Source: CAYPTY01 sp965659005
GTDB taxonomy: Bacteria; Bacteroidota; Rhodothermia; Balneolales; Balneolaceae
Reading direction: 5' to 3'
DNA: 64,000 bases
Assembly: GCA_965659005.1 (NCBI GenBank)
Contig: CBFHVG010000025.1
Span: forward strand, 1-64,000
The notes beneath the pieces were generated by a model that saw nothing but the letters and a program-made list of their open reading frames with translations, was not told the origin of the DNA and searched no databases. The first letter of the stretch is position 1. Every line of letters begins with the position of its first letter. Positions 8,404 through 17,558 of the stretch are shown here, piece by piece. Made by a program: the position numbers and the translations under genes.

Positions 8404-9641
8404 TGGACTACGAAGCAGTGATCAATATTCCGGAGGGCACAGACTTTGGCCCGAATAACATTCCTTTTGGAGCCTTTATAAATGAACATGGAGAGCAGCA
8501 TTTATGTACAAGAATCGGAGATACAGTTATTGATCTCTTTGTGCTGGATGAAGCCTTCTTTTTTGATGGACCTAACCTGGATGGTATGATGGCATTTCAG
8601 GATTCAACACTCAACTTCTTCATGAGTATGGGTCGACCAGCCTGGCGTGAGGCTCGTGAATGGATTCAGGATGCCTTTGGTCAAATCAGTATGGAAGATG
8701 TAGTTAATGCCGAGTTATTTGAAAGAGCATGCTACGCTATTGAGGATGTAGAACTATGTATGCCATTCGAAATACCCAATTATACTGACTTCTATTCATC
8801 AGAAAATCATGCAAGAAATGTAGGTATGATGTTTCGGGGAAGTGATGAGTTGATGCCAAACTGGAAACACATTCCAATAGGATATCATGGAAGAGCAAGT
8901 TCCATTGTTCTATCCGGAGAGGAAGTGAAGAGACCTTCAGGGATGATCCTGAATGGGGAAGGAAATCCTGAATTCAAAGTCTCAGAAAAAGTCGATTTCG
9001 AATTGGAAATGGGTTTTGTAATCGGAACTGAAAATCAGCTTGGTCAGCCTGTTTCAGCTGATGATGCTTTTGATCACATTTTTGGATTGGTTCTGGTCAA
9101 TGACTGGAGTGCTCGTGATATACAGAAATTCGAGTATCAACCATTAGGACCTTTTACTGCAAAAAACTGGGCGACTTCAATTAGTCCCTGGGTCATCACA
9201 CTTGAGGCATTAGACGACTTCAAAACCAATTCTGTTGAACAGGATCCGATACCAGCCGATTATTTAAGAAGATCCGAAAACCAGACATTCGATATTGAAA
9301 TGGAAGTGCAGTTAACAGCTGGCGGGGAAAGAACCAGTATCTGCAGAACGAACTACAAGACATTGTACTGGTCGATGGAGCAGCAACTGGCCCAACAAAC
9401 GGTTACAGGTTGCAATCTTAAAACCGGAGACCTGCTTGCATCCGGAACCATCAGTGGAAGCGAACCCGGATCTTATGGTTCCATGCTAGAATTATCATGG
9501 AATGGGGAAGAACCGATGGTGCTACCGAACGGGGAAATCCGCGCCTTCCTTGAAGATGGAGATGAAGTGATCTTCAATGCTTACTGTGAAAGAGATGGTA
9601 AAAGACTAGGATTTGGAGAGCTTAGGAATAAGCTGATTTAA
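8403..9641 (+). CDS. fahA: Fumarylacetoacetase
   Basis: Fumarylacetoacetase hydrolyses 4-fumarylacetoacetate to fumarate and acetoacetate, the last step of tyrosine catabolism. The 412 residues span the short N-terminal SH3-like domain (NIPFGAFI onward) and the FAH beta-roll domain. Metal and active-site regions are seen: FYSSENHARNVGMMFRG, PIGYHGRASSIVLSG, FELEMGFVIG, NDWSARDIQKFE and FTAKNWATSISPW. It overlaps hemW by one base. No other tyrosine-degradation gene is in the window. Confidence 0.95.
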   Translation: MDYEAVINIPEGTDFGPNNIPFGAFINEHGEQHLCTRIGDTVIDLFVLDEAFFFDGPNLDGMMAFQDSTLNFFMSMGRPAWREAREWIQDAFGQISMEDVVNAELFERACYAIEDVELCMPFEIPNYTDFYSSENHARNVGMMFRGSDELMPNWKHIPIGYHGRASSIVLSGEEVKRPSGMILNGEGNPEFKVSEKVDFELEMGFVIGTENQLGQPVSADDAFDHIFGLVLVNDWSARDIQKFEYQPLGPFTAKNWATSISPWVITLEALDDFKTNSVEQDPIPADYLRRSENQTFDIEMEVQLTAGGERTSICRTNYKTLYWSMEQQLAQQTVTGCNLKTGDLLASGTISGSEPGSYGSMLELSWNGEEPMVLPNGEIRAFLEDGDEVIFNAYCERDGKRLGFGELRNKLI

Positions 9642-9642
9642 A

Positions 9643-11385
9643 CTACTTAATCAACATCATTTTCTCAGCTGTAACCTTGGTCGGTGTAATCAACTGATAT
9701 ATATAAACTCCGGATGCTAATCCTGTAGCATCGAAGACCACAGTATAATCTCCGGCATCATAGGGACTGTTAACCAATTCCTGAACTAAACGACCTGTGA
9801 TGTCATACACATTGATGCGGACATTCTGTGTTTCATTGACTCGAAAGCGAATGTTTGTAGAAGGGTTAAATGGATTCGGAAAATTAGGTAACAGCTCTAC
9901 AAATTCAGGTATATCTGTATCGATGTTAATACTGAATACGGTCTGATCAGAGGGCAAAGTACTGGAATTATTGCTTACTATAACAACTCCCAATCGATCA
10001 AGGTCTGAAGTATTCCAACCGGGTAATAACTCAGTTGTACCATCCGGACTACCCTGAGCAAATCGAATATCCGAAGTTCCATCGTTGAAGTATCCAATGA
10101 CTCCAATATTCGCGGTAATGTTAGAATGGATTATCGAAATTTTTGGTGACCCATTTAACTCACTTGGAGGAATGAAATCATAAAAGTATGCTGAGATGGG
10201 TGATAAGACCCTATCAGAGCTGAATACTTTAGAATAATCAGAGTAGGCTTCTGTTATAGTTGGTTCGGGGTATTCAAACCGTTCGTCGAAGCCAAAGTCT
10301 GAAGCAGACCTGACAGCACCACTGGCATAATGCCATAGATACATTTCCGTTAAGGTCTGATTCCAGTTAGCACCTAAAGATTCAACATGTTGTTGAACAG
10401 CCTCCAGAAAGGTTGAATCAGGGTTATTTCGAATTATAGTCCATACATCAGCCCAGAAGAGTCCGCCAAATTTTTCATGAAAGTATAGAGAAAAGGTAAT
10501 GTCTTCATAAGAACCAGGTATTACCGAAACAAAAGGACGTAAAAAAATGGGGTCACCAAATCGAGCATCTTCTATGTAATTGTAGTAGTCATTAACCTGA
10601 TCATATACGACCTCCTCCATTAGCGTGGCATCCATCTCAAGCCAGCTGTCAGACTCACCTCTCCATTCATTATCGATATACTGAATGGCATGCTTAAGCT
10701 CATGTGCAATGGTTACCCTTAATGCGCCTAACTGAATCCCATCCGGGTCTGTATTGTCTGGGAATCCAACAAAATCGTTTTCAACTACAATACTTGTGGC
10801 AATAGATCCACCGAATTCTCTTTGGGTGTAACCATATGGTCCAATATCTGCAAGTGTAATGGAATATAGTTCTCCTGCCGGTATGGGATCAGAATTTCTG
10901 AGATTAATGATTTCATGCTGATAAGATGAATCAGCTGCGATACCGGCCTCCTCCACATAGTCTGGTATGAGATTACCATTCACATCTGCAGCCGGAACAG
11001 CGTTATTTCCTGTTGTTTCATATTCAATCATGAATTTACCGGAAGGAGTTACATAGTTTGCCAAAGCTCCCTGAACAGGATTCAGATATCCATCAATTTC
11101 GTTAACTATAAAAGGACTTAAACTATTTCGTTGCTTCTCAAACTCGGCAATAGTTGGAGTTAAACACTTCAGTCTCATATCCCCTGAATGATACCTCTCA
11201 TCTAATATCTCCGGATTAAAAACAGACCTGAATTTAAAGAGTATGGATTCATCCAGGGTGATTGTTCCATTACGCAGATCTTCCTCTATCATCAAAAAGT
11301 GATGATCATGTTCAACCTGCGCTCTCACTGAAAGGGATACAAGAGGCAGTAAACAACAGATGATATATGACTTCCATTTATTCAA
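9643..11385 (-). CDS. Secreted T9SS cargo protein, putative HExxH metallopeptidase
   Basis: A 580-residue exported protein starting at TTG, with signal peptide SYIICCLLPLVSLSVRAQ. The middle carries a zincin-type HExxH (TIAHELKHAIQY, first His about residue 228) followed by ESDSWLEMDATLMEEVV, where an acidic third ligand would lie. The last ~80 residues (LLPNFPNPFNPSTNI ... VYDITGRLVQEL ... GLASGVYIYQL) are the FlgD-like/type A sorting domain used by type IX secretion. It is therefore probably an extracellular or surface metallopeptidase, resembling the MXAN_6640-type group; the substrate is unknown. It converges with fahA, one base apart. Confidence 0.75.
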   Translation of the reverse strand: MNKWKSYIICCLLPLVSLSVRAQVEHDHHFLMIEEDLRNGTITLDESILFKFRSVFNPEILDERYHSGDMRLKCLTPTIAEFEKQRNSLSPFIVNEIDGYLNPVQGALANYVTPSGKFMIEYETTGNNAVPAADVNGNLIPDYVEEAGIAADSSYQHEIINLRNSDPIPAGELYSITLADIGPYGYTQREFGGSIATSIVVENDFVGFPDNTDPDGIQLGALRVTIAHELKHAIQYIDNEWRGESDSWLEMDATLMEEVVYDQVNDYYNYIEDARFGDPIFLRPFVSVIPGSYEDITFSLYFHEKFGGLFWADVWTIIRNNPDSTFLEAVQQHVESLGANWNQTLTEMYLWHYASGAVRSASDFGFDERFEYPEPTITEAYSDYSKVFSSDRVLSPISAYFYDFIPPSELNGSPKISIIHSNITANIGVIGYFNDGTSDIRFAQGSPDGTTELLPGWNTSDLDRLGVVIVSNNSSTLPSDQTVFSINIDTDIPEFVELLPNFPNPFNPSTNIRFRVNETQNVRINVYDITGRLVQELVNSPYDAGDYTVVFDATGLASGVYIYQLITPTKVTAEKMMLIK

Positions 11386-11483
11386 AAAAGGAATCCCAGA
11401 CTTTTATGCTTTTTCCGTAAATTACTTGTTCGCTAAGACTTAACGTGGAATTTAATTAGATCGTGCGATCAAAAAAGTTAGAA

Positions 11484-12437
11484 ATGTATAAAGTCATACT
11501 ATACTACTATTTCACTCCTGTTGCCGAAGTTGAACGTTTCTGTAAAGAACATAAACGTTACTGTCAGGAAAACGACCTAAAAGGGAGGATTTACATAAGT
11601 AAAGAGGGTATTAATGGTACCCTTGGAGGTACTATTGAGCAGGTGGATGCTTATGAAAAATATCTCAGATCACTTCCCGGCTTCGAAAAAACAGAGTTCA
11701 AGGAAGACATATGTGATTACATTCCATTCGCAAAGTTGATCTGTAAAGTACGAGATGAGATAGTATCTCTTCATTTAGATGGGGTAAACCCAAAAGATGG
11801 CGGTCGTCATCTTCAGCCGAATGAATGGCGAAAAGTGATGGAATCAGGTGAGGATTATGTCATGATTGATGTTCGGAATAACTACGAATCAGTAGTCGGA
11901 CATTTTGATGGTGCCATTCAGCCTGACATCGAGAATTTTTATCAATTTCCACAATGGCTTGATGAAGTTGACATCCCAAAAGATAAAAAGGTGCTGATGT
12001 ATTGCACCGGTGGTATTCGTTGCGAGAAGTTTTCAGTAGTGATGAAAGACAAAGGCTGGGAGGATGTGAATCAGCTTCATGGCGGCATCCTGAACTACGC
12101 TAAAGAAGAAGAAGGGGCCCATTTCAAAGGAAAGTGCTTCGTATTTGATGATCGACTCATTGTACCGGTAAATCCGAAAGATCTTGAACCTATTGCTCAT
12201 TGTGAGATTACAGGGAAACCGGCAGACACCTACATCAATTGTGCGAACATGCAGTGTAATAAACTCTTTGTCTGTTCAGAGGAAGGTGCTGAAATCATGG
12301 AAGGCTGCTGTTCTGATGAATGTAAAGGCAGTGATTATAAGCGACCCTTCGACCCAGAGCATGCATTCCGACCGTTCAGAAAATGGTATAATTACTTCGG
12401 TGATGACTTCAAAGACCGAAAGCTACAAAGTCACTAA
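11484..12437 (+). CDS. trhO: tRNA uridine(34) hydroxylase TrhO (rhodanese family)
   Basis: TrhO (YceA family) makes 5-hydroxyuridine at tRNA position 34. Order seen: N-terminal acylphosphatase-like domain (YYYFTPVAEVERF, ISKEGINGTLGG), a rhodanese domain with active cysteine in MYCTGGIRCEKFS, and a C-terminal Cys-rich region (NCANMQCNKLFVC, CCSDECKGS). I prefer ATG 11484, which gives an N terminus like homologues; a GTG at 11463 would add seven residues. The 3' end overlaps the next gene by 35 bases in another frame. Confidence 0.9.
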   Translation: MYKVILYYYFTPVAEVERFCKEHKRYCQENDLKGRIYISKEGINGTLGGTIEQVDAYEKYLRSLPGFEKTEFKEDICDYIPFAKLICKVRDEIVSLHLDGVNPKDGGRHLQPNEWRKVMESGEDYVMIDVRNNYESVVGHFDGAIQPDIENFYQFPQWLDEVDIPKDKKVLMYCTGGIRCEKFSVVMKDKGWEDVNQLHGGILNYAKEEEGAHFKGKCFVFDDRLIVPVNPKDLEPIAHCEITGKPADTYINCANMQCNKLFVCSEEGAEIMEGCCSDECKGSDYKRPFDPEHAFRPFRKWYNYFGDDFKDRKLQSH

Positions 12438-13323
12438 AGTTCGAATAGCAGCTCCTTATTCAATCACCCATCATTTCAAGGCGGGTAGGGAATTTGACGG
12501 CTGTAGTATCCCTAACATGATGCACGCCCGATTTCCATACCGTGATAAATTGCAGTGGGCAGATCTGCAAAAAAAAGGACGTTTGGGTATAACGAGTAAA
12601 GAAGTTGACTTGGATTACAAACTTGGGAGTCAGGATGAGGTTTTCCATTTCAATCCAAGAGTTGTAGAACCAGCTGTTCCGGATGAAGTAAAAATTATTC
12701 AGGAGCATGATGATTATCTGATTGTATTTAAACCTGCTCCAATGCCAATGCATCCTGGTGGGCGGTACAATAAAAACTCACTTACGAAAATTCTGGCAGC
12801 AGATGGCTGGCATGGCTTAAAGATTGTTCACCGACTGGATGCTGTAACTTCTGGCTTAGTTTTATTCGCCCGATCCAAAGTTTTCGCAAAAAAAATAACC
12901 CAGGCATTTGAAAATGGTGAGGTACAAAAAAAGTATGTGGCTCATGTTTCGGGTGTACCGAGTGAAAAAAAGCATACCATTCAGTCCGATATCCGAAGGA
13001 AGTCAGGTTTTGTTTTTGAAAGTGGGAAAGAACTTAGTAATGCCAAAAAGGCTATTTCGAAATTCAATCTTCTTCACAAAAATGAATCATCATCCATAAT
13101 TGAATGCGAACCGATTACCGGCCGAACACATCAACTCAGGCTGCATCTAAAGGACTGGGGTTATCCAATTATTGATGATCCGATTTATGGTATAAATGGA
13201 GATGAAAGCAGCATAATCACACAAAATGTGGGGATCTCTTTATGGAATATACACCTGGCAATCCAAGATCTGGGCATCGAAGCCAGTATAGATATACCTG
13301 AAGAGTGGTTTATCAGGCGGTAA
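12403..13323 (+). CDS. RluA-family pseudouridine synthase
   Basis: A 306-residue enzyme, starting at ATG 12403 inside the end of trhO. The frame is open upstream, but that stretch is the trhO coding sequence read out of phase. The catalytic aspartate is in KIVHRLDAVTSGLVLF, and the second conserved block is PITGRTHQLRLHLKDWGYP with DDPIYG. It isomerises uridine to pseudouridine in rRNA or tRNA; the site cannot be told from sequence. The N-terminal ~90 residues are not a clear S4 domain. Pairing with trhO suggests an RNA-modification operon. It converges with the hydrolase gene, overlapping by 11 bases. Confidence 0.88.
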   Translation: MTSKTESYKVTKVRIAAPYSITHHFKAGREFDGCSIPNMMHARFPYRDKLQWADLQKKGRLGITSKEVDLDYKLGSQDEVFHFNPRVVEPAVPDEVKIIQEHDDYLIVFKPAPMPMHPGGRYNKNSLTKILAADGWHGLKIVHRLDAVTSGLVLFARSKVFAKKITQAFENGEVQKKYVAHVSGVPSEKKHTIQSDIRRKSGFVFESGKELSNAKKAISKFNLLHKNESSSIIECEPITGRTHQLRLHLKDWGYPIIDDPIYGINGDESSIITQNVGISLWNIHLAIQDLGIEASIDIPEEWFIRR

Positions 13324-14095
13324 AAAATGCAGTAGCAATTGCAGCAAATTGTTTTGGTTTGTCCAGGAAAGCATAATGCCCTGCATCCTCTATGATCACC
13401 AATGCAGATTCTTTGATGCCTTTTTCAAGCCGTTCAGCCTGATAAACGGGAGTGGCGTCATCATTTCTACCCCACAGTAACAAAACCTCATGATCAATAT
13501 TTGAAAGAGTTGATTCCAGATGTTCAGTCACTGATTTCACAAATGTTTCTCTCATCACTCCACTCAGTTGCTGATAATCTGAGGATCCCAGACTTTTCCA
13601 GACATCTGTTGTCCTAAGCCAACCAAGCGCTGTCTCCCTAAGCTTCCCTGGAAGGATCATAAATGGTGCTTTCAGAGTTTTAGCTGTGTATTTCCTGAAA
13701 TAAAACTTAGCTGATCGCCGTGGTTTCATCCCGGCTCCGCCGGTGATCAGAACTTTTTGAATTTTGTTTTTAACTGAATCTCTTGTGCACAGCTTTAAGG
13801 TAATTCTGCCACCGAATGAATGAACAAGTAAATCTACATCCTCATCCAGTTGATGAATAAATGCTTCAATCAAACTCGCATAATCGTCAATTGAATAGGC
13901 TTTATTTGGTTCAGGAGATTTGCCAAAGCCGGGCAAGTCAAAAACATAAGATGTTCGAATACTTTCGAGCTGCTTGGCAATAGGCATCATAGCCCTTGCT
14001 GATGATCCCCAGCCATGCAGAACAATGAGTGCTTTGCCTTCTCCGACTACTTCGTAAGAAACCTGTTGATCGTTATGTGAAAATGTTTCGGTCAT
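13313..14095 (-). CDS. Alpha/beta-hydrolase fold protein
   Basis: A 260-residue alpha/beta hydrolase with a complete catalytic triad pattern. It has the oxyanion stretch VLHGWGSSARAM, nucleophile serine in LLVHSFGGRITL, acid in LLWGRNDDATPV and histidine in EDAGHYAFLDKP. There is no signal peptide, so it is cytosolic. It resembles esterase/MhpC-type hydrolases; the substrate is unknown. It converges with the pseudouridine synthase gene, sharing 11 bases at their 3' ends. Confidence 0.85.
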   Translation of the reverse strand: MTETFSHNDQQVSYEVVGEGKALIVLHGWGSSARAMMPIAKQLESIRTSYVFDLPGFGKSPEPNKAYSIDDYASLIEAFIHQLDEDVDLLVHSFGGRITLKLCTRDSVKNKIQKVLITGGAGMKPRRSAKFYFRKYTAKTLKAPFMILPGKLRETALGWLRTTDVWKSLGSSDYQQLSGVMRETFVKSVTEHLESTLSNIDHEVLLLWGRNDDATPVYQAERLEKGIKESALVIIEDAGHYAFLDKPKQFAAIATAFFTA

Positions 14096-14188
14096 TTTAG
14101 GTGCCCAAACTTGCTACTAATCCCTCTTGAAAACAAGTGAATTAGACTGAAATTTATAATATACAGTTCACTTAAATCGAGAGAGAAA

Positions 14189-14692
14189 ATGAAAAGGAAA
14201 ATCTTTTTCCTGCTGGACAGTCTTCACGTAACCCGGCAGGAACGTATTGCCATTAAAACACTAATGATGATGGTTCTGATTACCAGCCTGATCAGATTAT
14301 TTGTATCGCCAAAATTCAATTATGATCCGGATGAATATGAACGATTAAAAAAAGCTTTTGCTGAACGGGCAGCTCTGGTGAATGAGAAAGAACAATTATT
14401 CCTTGCCAATTTCGAAGCTGATACTACATTGCCAAAGCCCGTTTCTAAAAGTTCTAAAACGAAAACTGTACAGCTCGACTCAACAAATAAAATAAATGTT
14501 AATCAGGCTGATTTAGAAGAGTTAATAAAGCTTCCTGGTATTGGTAATGCTTATGCAAAAAGAATTATAGACTACAGGAATACCAATGGGCATTTTAAAA
14601 GCGTTGAAGAGCTGGTAAATATAAAAGGGATTGGTGTTAGTAGACTTCAAAAGTTGAAACCTTATATTAGCGTCGAATATAAACCGGATTAA
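14189..14692 (+). CDS. ComEA-like helix-hairpin-helix protein
   Basis: A 167-residue protein with an N-terminal membrane segment (IKTLMMMVLITSLIRLFV), a charged linker, and a C-terminal ComEA-type pair of helix-hairpin-helix motifs (INVNQADLEELIKLPGIG, then VEELVNIKGIGVSRLQKL). ComEA proteins bind double-stranded DNA outside the inner membrane during transformation; short HhH proteins of this type are also found without other competence genes. The stop is directly followed by the porX ATG with no spacer, so the two are likely co-transcribed. Confidence 0.85.
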   Translation: MKRKIFFLLDSLHVTRQERIAIKTLMMMVLITSLIRLFVSPKFNYDPDEYERLKKAFAERAALVNEKEQLFLANFEADTTLPKPVSKSSKTKTVQLDSTNKINVNQADLEELIKLPGIGNAYAKRIIDYRNTNGHFKSVEELVNIKGIGVSRLQKLKPYISVEYKPD

Positions 14693-16240
14693 ATGGCAGC
14701 AAGAATATTATGGGCTGATGATGAAATTGATCAGCTCAAAGCACATATCATATTTCTAGAGAATAAAGGCTTTGAAATAACTCCCGTCACCAATGGGATT
14801 GATGCCGTTGCACTCATTGAAAAAGAGAGTTTTGATATAGTTTTTCTTGATGAACAAATGCCCGGAATGGATGGGATCGCCACTCTTGAAAAGATAAAGA
14901 GTACTCAGCCACTACTACCTGTGGTAATGATCACGAAATCTGAGGAAGAGTCCATAATGGAAGATGCGATTGGAGGGAAAATATCGGATTATCTAATTAA
15001 GCCGGTTAACCCATCGCAAATCCTGCTAACCACAAAAAAAATTCTAGAGCAAAAAAGGCTTCAGACTGAGAAGTCGGAAGAGTCTTATCTCAAAAATTTC
15101 GATCAACTGGCAAATAAAATTGGTCAGCATACAAATTGGGAAGAGTGGGTAGAAATATATAGGCAGTTAACCAGCTGGGAAATTGATCTTAAAGATGGTG
15201 ACGAAGCGTTACAGGATGTGCTCAATAGCCAGTTCGAGCAGGCAAATAAAGAGTTCGGAAAGTTTATAGAAAAGGAATATCCATTCTGGTTGAAAAATGA
15301 CCCTGAGAACAGACCAACCCTTTCAGTTGATATTTTTGATAAATATGTAAGACCTCACATTGTTGATGGCAAAAAGGTCATGTTCTTTCTTATTGATTGT
15401 ATGAGATATGATCAGTGGAAAGTGTTCGAGCCCTATCTATCAAATGTTTTTAATATCGAGACTGATTTCTATTATTCAATTCTGCCAACGGCAACACCAT
15501 ATTCCAGAAATGCTATTTTTGCCGGTTTATTCCCTTCAGAGATACAAAAGTTATATCCCAATCTATGGGAACAGGGACAGGATGAAACATCCCTTAATAA
15601 GCATGAAGAAGAGCTTTTAAAGCAGCAACTCGATCGGTTGGGTCTGAATATAAAAGCCAAATATGAAAAAATTCTCCATGCTGAAGAAGGTAAAAGAGTA
15701 AGTGATAGAGTAAACAACTATGCACAATCACCACTAAGTGCATTTGTATTCAACTTCGTTGATACATTAGTTCATTCGAGATCAGACTCTAGGGTAATAA
15801 AGGAATTGGCGCCCGACGTATCAGCATTTAGATCGTTGGCTGAAGCATGGTTTCAACACTCATCTCTATTACAGATGTTTAAAGATCTTGCCAATCAGGA
15901 TGTTGTTGTGGTTGTTACTACAGACCATGGTTCCATTAGGTCACTGAGGGACACTAAAGTGTATGGAGACCGCGATACTGCAACAAATTTGAGATATAAG
16001 TATGGGAGAAATCTTAAGGCCGAAGATGCTGGAGCCGTTATATTTGTAGAAGATCCTGAGACCTATCGTTTGCCCTCTGTTGGAGCAGTGAACAATTACA
16101 TCATTGCGAAAGAAGATTATTTCTTTGTTTACCCTACTAATTACAACAAATTCCAGAATCGTTATCGTGATACTTTCCAGCATGGTGGTGCCTCTCTGGA
16201 AGAGATGATTCTTCCTGTTGCCACTCTAGTTCCAAAGTAA
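14693..16240 (+). CDS. porX: PorX: response regulator with PglZ effector domain
   Basis: A 515-residue protein with an N-terminal receiver domain: acidic pair in ILWADDE, phospho-acceptor D53 in FLDEQMPGMDG, and the conserved lysine in SDYLIKPVNP. An all-alpha linker leads to a PglZ domain of the alkaline phosphatase superfamily (LIDCMRYDQW, LPTATPYSRNAIFAGL, VTTDHGSI) with the metal-site residues kept. This architecture is that of PorX, which controls type IX secretion in Bacteroidota; its PglZ domain hydrolyses phosphodiesters in known cases. No kinase is adjacent; a candidate is at 25891. The stop abuts the tsaE start. Confidence 0.92.
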   Translation: MAARILWADDEIDQLKAHIIFLENKGFEITPVTNGIDAVALIEKESFDIVFLDEQMPGMDGIATLEKIKSTQPLLPVVMITKSEEESIMEDAIGGKISDYLIKPVNPSQILLTTKKILEQKRLQTEKSEESYLKNFDQLANKIGQHTNWEEWVEIYRQLTSWEIDLKDGDEALQDVLNSQFEQANKEFGKFIEKEYPFWLKNDPENRPTLSVDIFDKYVRPHIVDGKKVMFFLIDCMRYDQWKVFEPYLSNVFNIETDFYYSILPTATPYSRNAIFAGLFPSEIQKLYPNLWEQGQDETSLNKHEEELLKQQLDRLGLNIKAKYEKILHAEEGKRVSDRVNNYAQSPLSAFVFNFVDTLVHSRSDSRVIKELAPDVSAFRSLAEAWFQHSSLLQMFKDLANQDVVVVVTTDHGSIRSLRDTKVYGDRDTATNLRYKYGRNLKAEDAGAVIFVEDPETYRLPSVGAVNNYIIAKEDYFFVYPTNYNKFQNRYRDTFQHGGASLEEMILPVATLVPK

Positions 16241-16657
16241 ATGTCAGAGATTTATAAAAGTAAATCGGTTGAAGATACTCTTAGTATCGCCCAGGAATTC
16301 GCAGCCTCATTGAAAGTGGGTGACATAGTTCGTCTTGAGGGGGAACTAGGTGCAGGAAAAACTCATTTCGTTAAGGGAGTTGCATCCTATTTTAATGTGG
16401 ATATGGATAAGGTAAATTCACCAACCTTTACTTTGATTAATGAGTATCCTGGCGAAGTTCCTATCTATCACTTCGATTGTTATCGATTAAAAGATGAACA
16501 GGAAGCACTTGAAATTGGAGCTGAGGAATATTTCTTTGGTGATGGCGTTTCGCTAATTGAATGGCCGGATAAGATTGAAAATCTGATTCCGGCAGATGTA
16601 AGAAAAGTCAGGATTAAAAATCTTAACAATAATCTAAGAGAAATCGTCATCGACTGA
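16241..16657 (+). CDS. tsaE: tRNA threonylcarbamoyladenosine synthesis ATPase TsaE
   Basis: A 138-residue P-loop ATPase. The Walker A is in LEGELGAGKTHFVKGV, and other TsaE hallmarks are VNSPTFTLINEYPG and IYHFDCYRL, then a Walker B-like region GDGVSLIEWPDKI. TsaE works with TsaB and TsaD to make t6A37 on ANN-decoding tRNAs. It directly follows porX with no spacer. The length is normal for bacteria. Confidence 0.95.
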   Translation: MSEIYKSKSVEDTLSIAQEFAASLKVGDIVRLEGELGAGKTHFVKGVASYFNVDMDKVNSPTFTLINEYPGEVPIYHFDCYRLKDEQEALEIGAEEYFFGDGVSLIEWPDKIENLIPADVRKVRIKNLNNNLREIVID

Positions 16658-16676
16658 TTGTTATATTGTCAACCGA

Positions 16677-16955
16677 ATGGGCGCAAAAAAATTATCATAT
16701 CGTTTAGACCTGTTACCAATCATCCTTCCTTATCACAGAAGGGCTGATAATGATTTGAAAACAGGCGACCTAGTATATTACGGCCCCAGTCCTGAATTTT
16801 ATGGAATTGGTGAAGTTGTAGACGTAGAAGGGCACGTCTGCATGGTGGACTTCAGAGGAACAGGGCTGCTTGGTATTCAAAAGGACTCTCTTCTAAACAA
16901 GTATCTCATCCCGATACATAAACTCAATCTATCGGGATTACTTAAATCGAAATGA
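16677..16955 (+). CDS. Hypothetical 92-residue SH3-like protein
   Basis: Not recognised as a named gene. The central part (LKTGDLVYYGPSPEFYGIGEVV, then GHVCMVDFRGTGLLGIQ) has the look of a small SH3/tudor-like beta-barrel such as DUF3553-type proteins. The tail is basic. There is no signal or membrane segment. It lies 19 bases after tsaE and its TGA overlaps the next ATG (ATGA), so it is part of the porX-tsaE-transporter run. Confidence 0.6.
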   Translation: MGAKKLSYRLDLLPIILPYHRRADNDLKTGDLVYYGPSPEFYGIGEVVDVEGHVCMVDFRGTGLLGIQKDSLLNKYLIPIHKLNLSGLLKSK

Positions 16956-17557
16956 TAGAATCCCTTATTACAGGAATTCAACAAACCAGTGCTCTGGAAT
17001 GGATAGCAGTTTCAACCGGCATTCTTAGTGTCTGGTTTTCTCTGAAAGAAAATATTCTTGTTTATCCGGTCGGTATCATTTCTGTTCTCATTTATGTTTA
17101 CCTAGCCTTTAATTACAAACTATACGCAGATATGGGTGTGAACGCGTACTATTTTGCGATGAGTCTGTATGGGTGGTATCACTGGAAAGATACGGGTGGT
17201 GAAAGAGATCAGATTGCGGTAAGCATGAATACACCAAGAGAGAACCTGATAACACTAGCCTTACTGTTGGCATCATTTGCTATTCTTGCCTCTTTTTTAA
17301 CTTTAGCTACAGATAGTGATGTTCCCTTCTGGGATGCTACAACAACGTCATTTGCCATTGCCGGAATGTGGTTAATGGCCAGGAAAAAGCTAGAGTCATG
17401 GATTGCCTGGATCATAACGGATATCATTTCAATACCACTGTATTTTTATAAAGGTCTTGTGCTCACCAGTTTTCAATTTTTCTTCTTCACAGCCTTGGCA
17501 ATTGGAGGATATTACGCCTGGTGGTTATCATACAGGAAAGAGCAGAACAGGCAGTAA
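16952..17557 (+). CDS. PnuC-family vitamin transporter (nicotinamide riboside or thiamine)
   Basis: A 201-residue membrane protein of the Pnu family, with about seven hydrophobic segments and the family blocks IAVSTGILSVWFSLKENILVY, YPVGIISVLIYVYLA, MSLYGWYHW and the C-terminal WIAWIITDIISIPLYFYKG. PnuC proteins move nicotinamide riboside by facilitated diffusion with trapping by phosphorylation; relatives PnuT and PnuX carry thiamine and riboflavin. The convergent neighbour one base away is thiamine pyrophosphokinase, the trapping enzyme for thiamine, so PnuT-type specificity is possible. Family is sure, substrate is not. Confidence 0.85.
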   Translation: MIESLITGIQQTSALEWIAVSTGILSVWFSLKENILVYPVGIISVLIYVYLAFNYKLYADMGVNAYYFAMSLYGWYHWKDTGGERDQIAVSMNTPRENLITLALLLASFAILASFLTLATDSDVPFWDATTTSFAIAGMWLMARKKLESWIAWIITDIISIPLYFYKGLVLTSFQFFFFTALAIGGYYAWWLSYRKEQNRQ

Positions 17558-17558
17558 A

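Noticed and set aside
12184..12402. Longer N terminus for the pseudouridine synthase
   Set aside because: This stretch is the trhO coding sequence read out of frame and does not look like an S4 or other RluA N-terminal domain.
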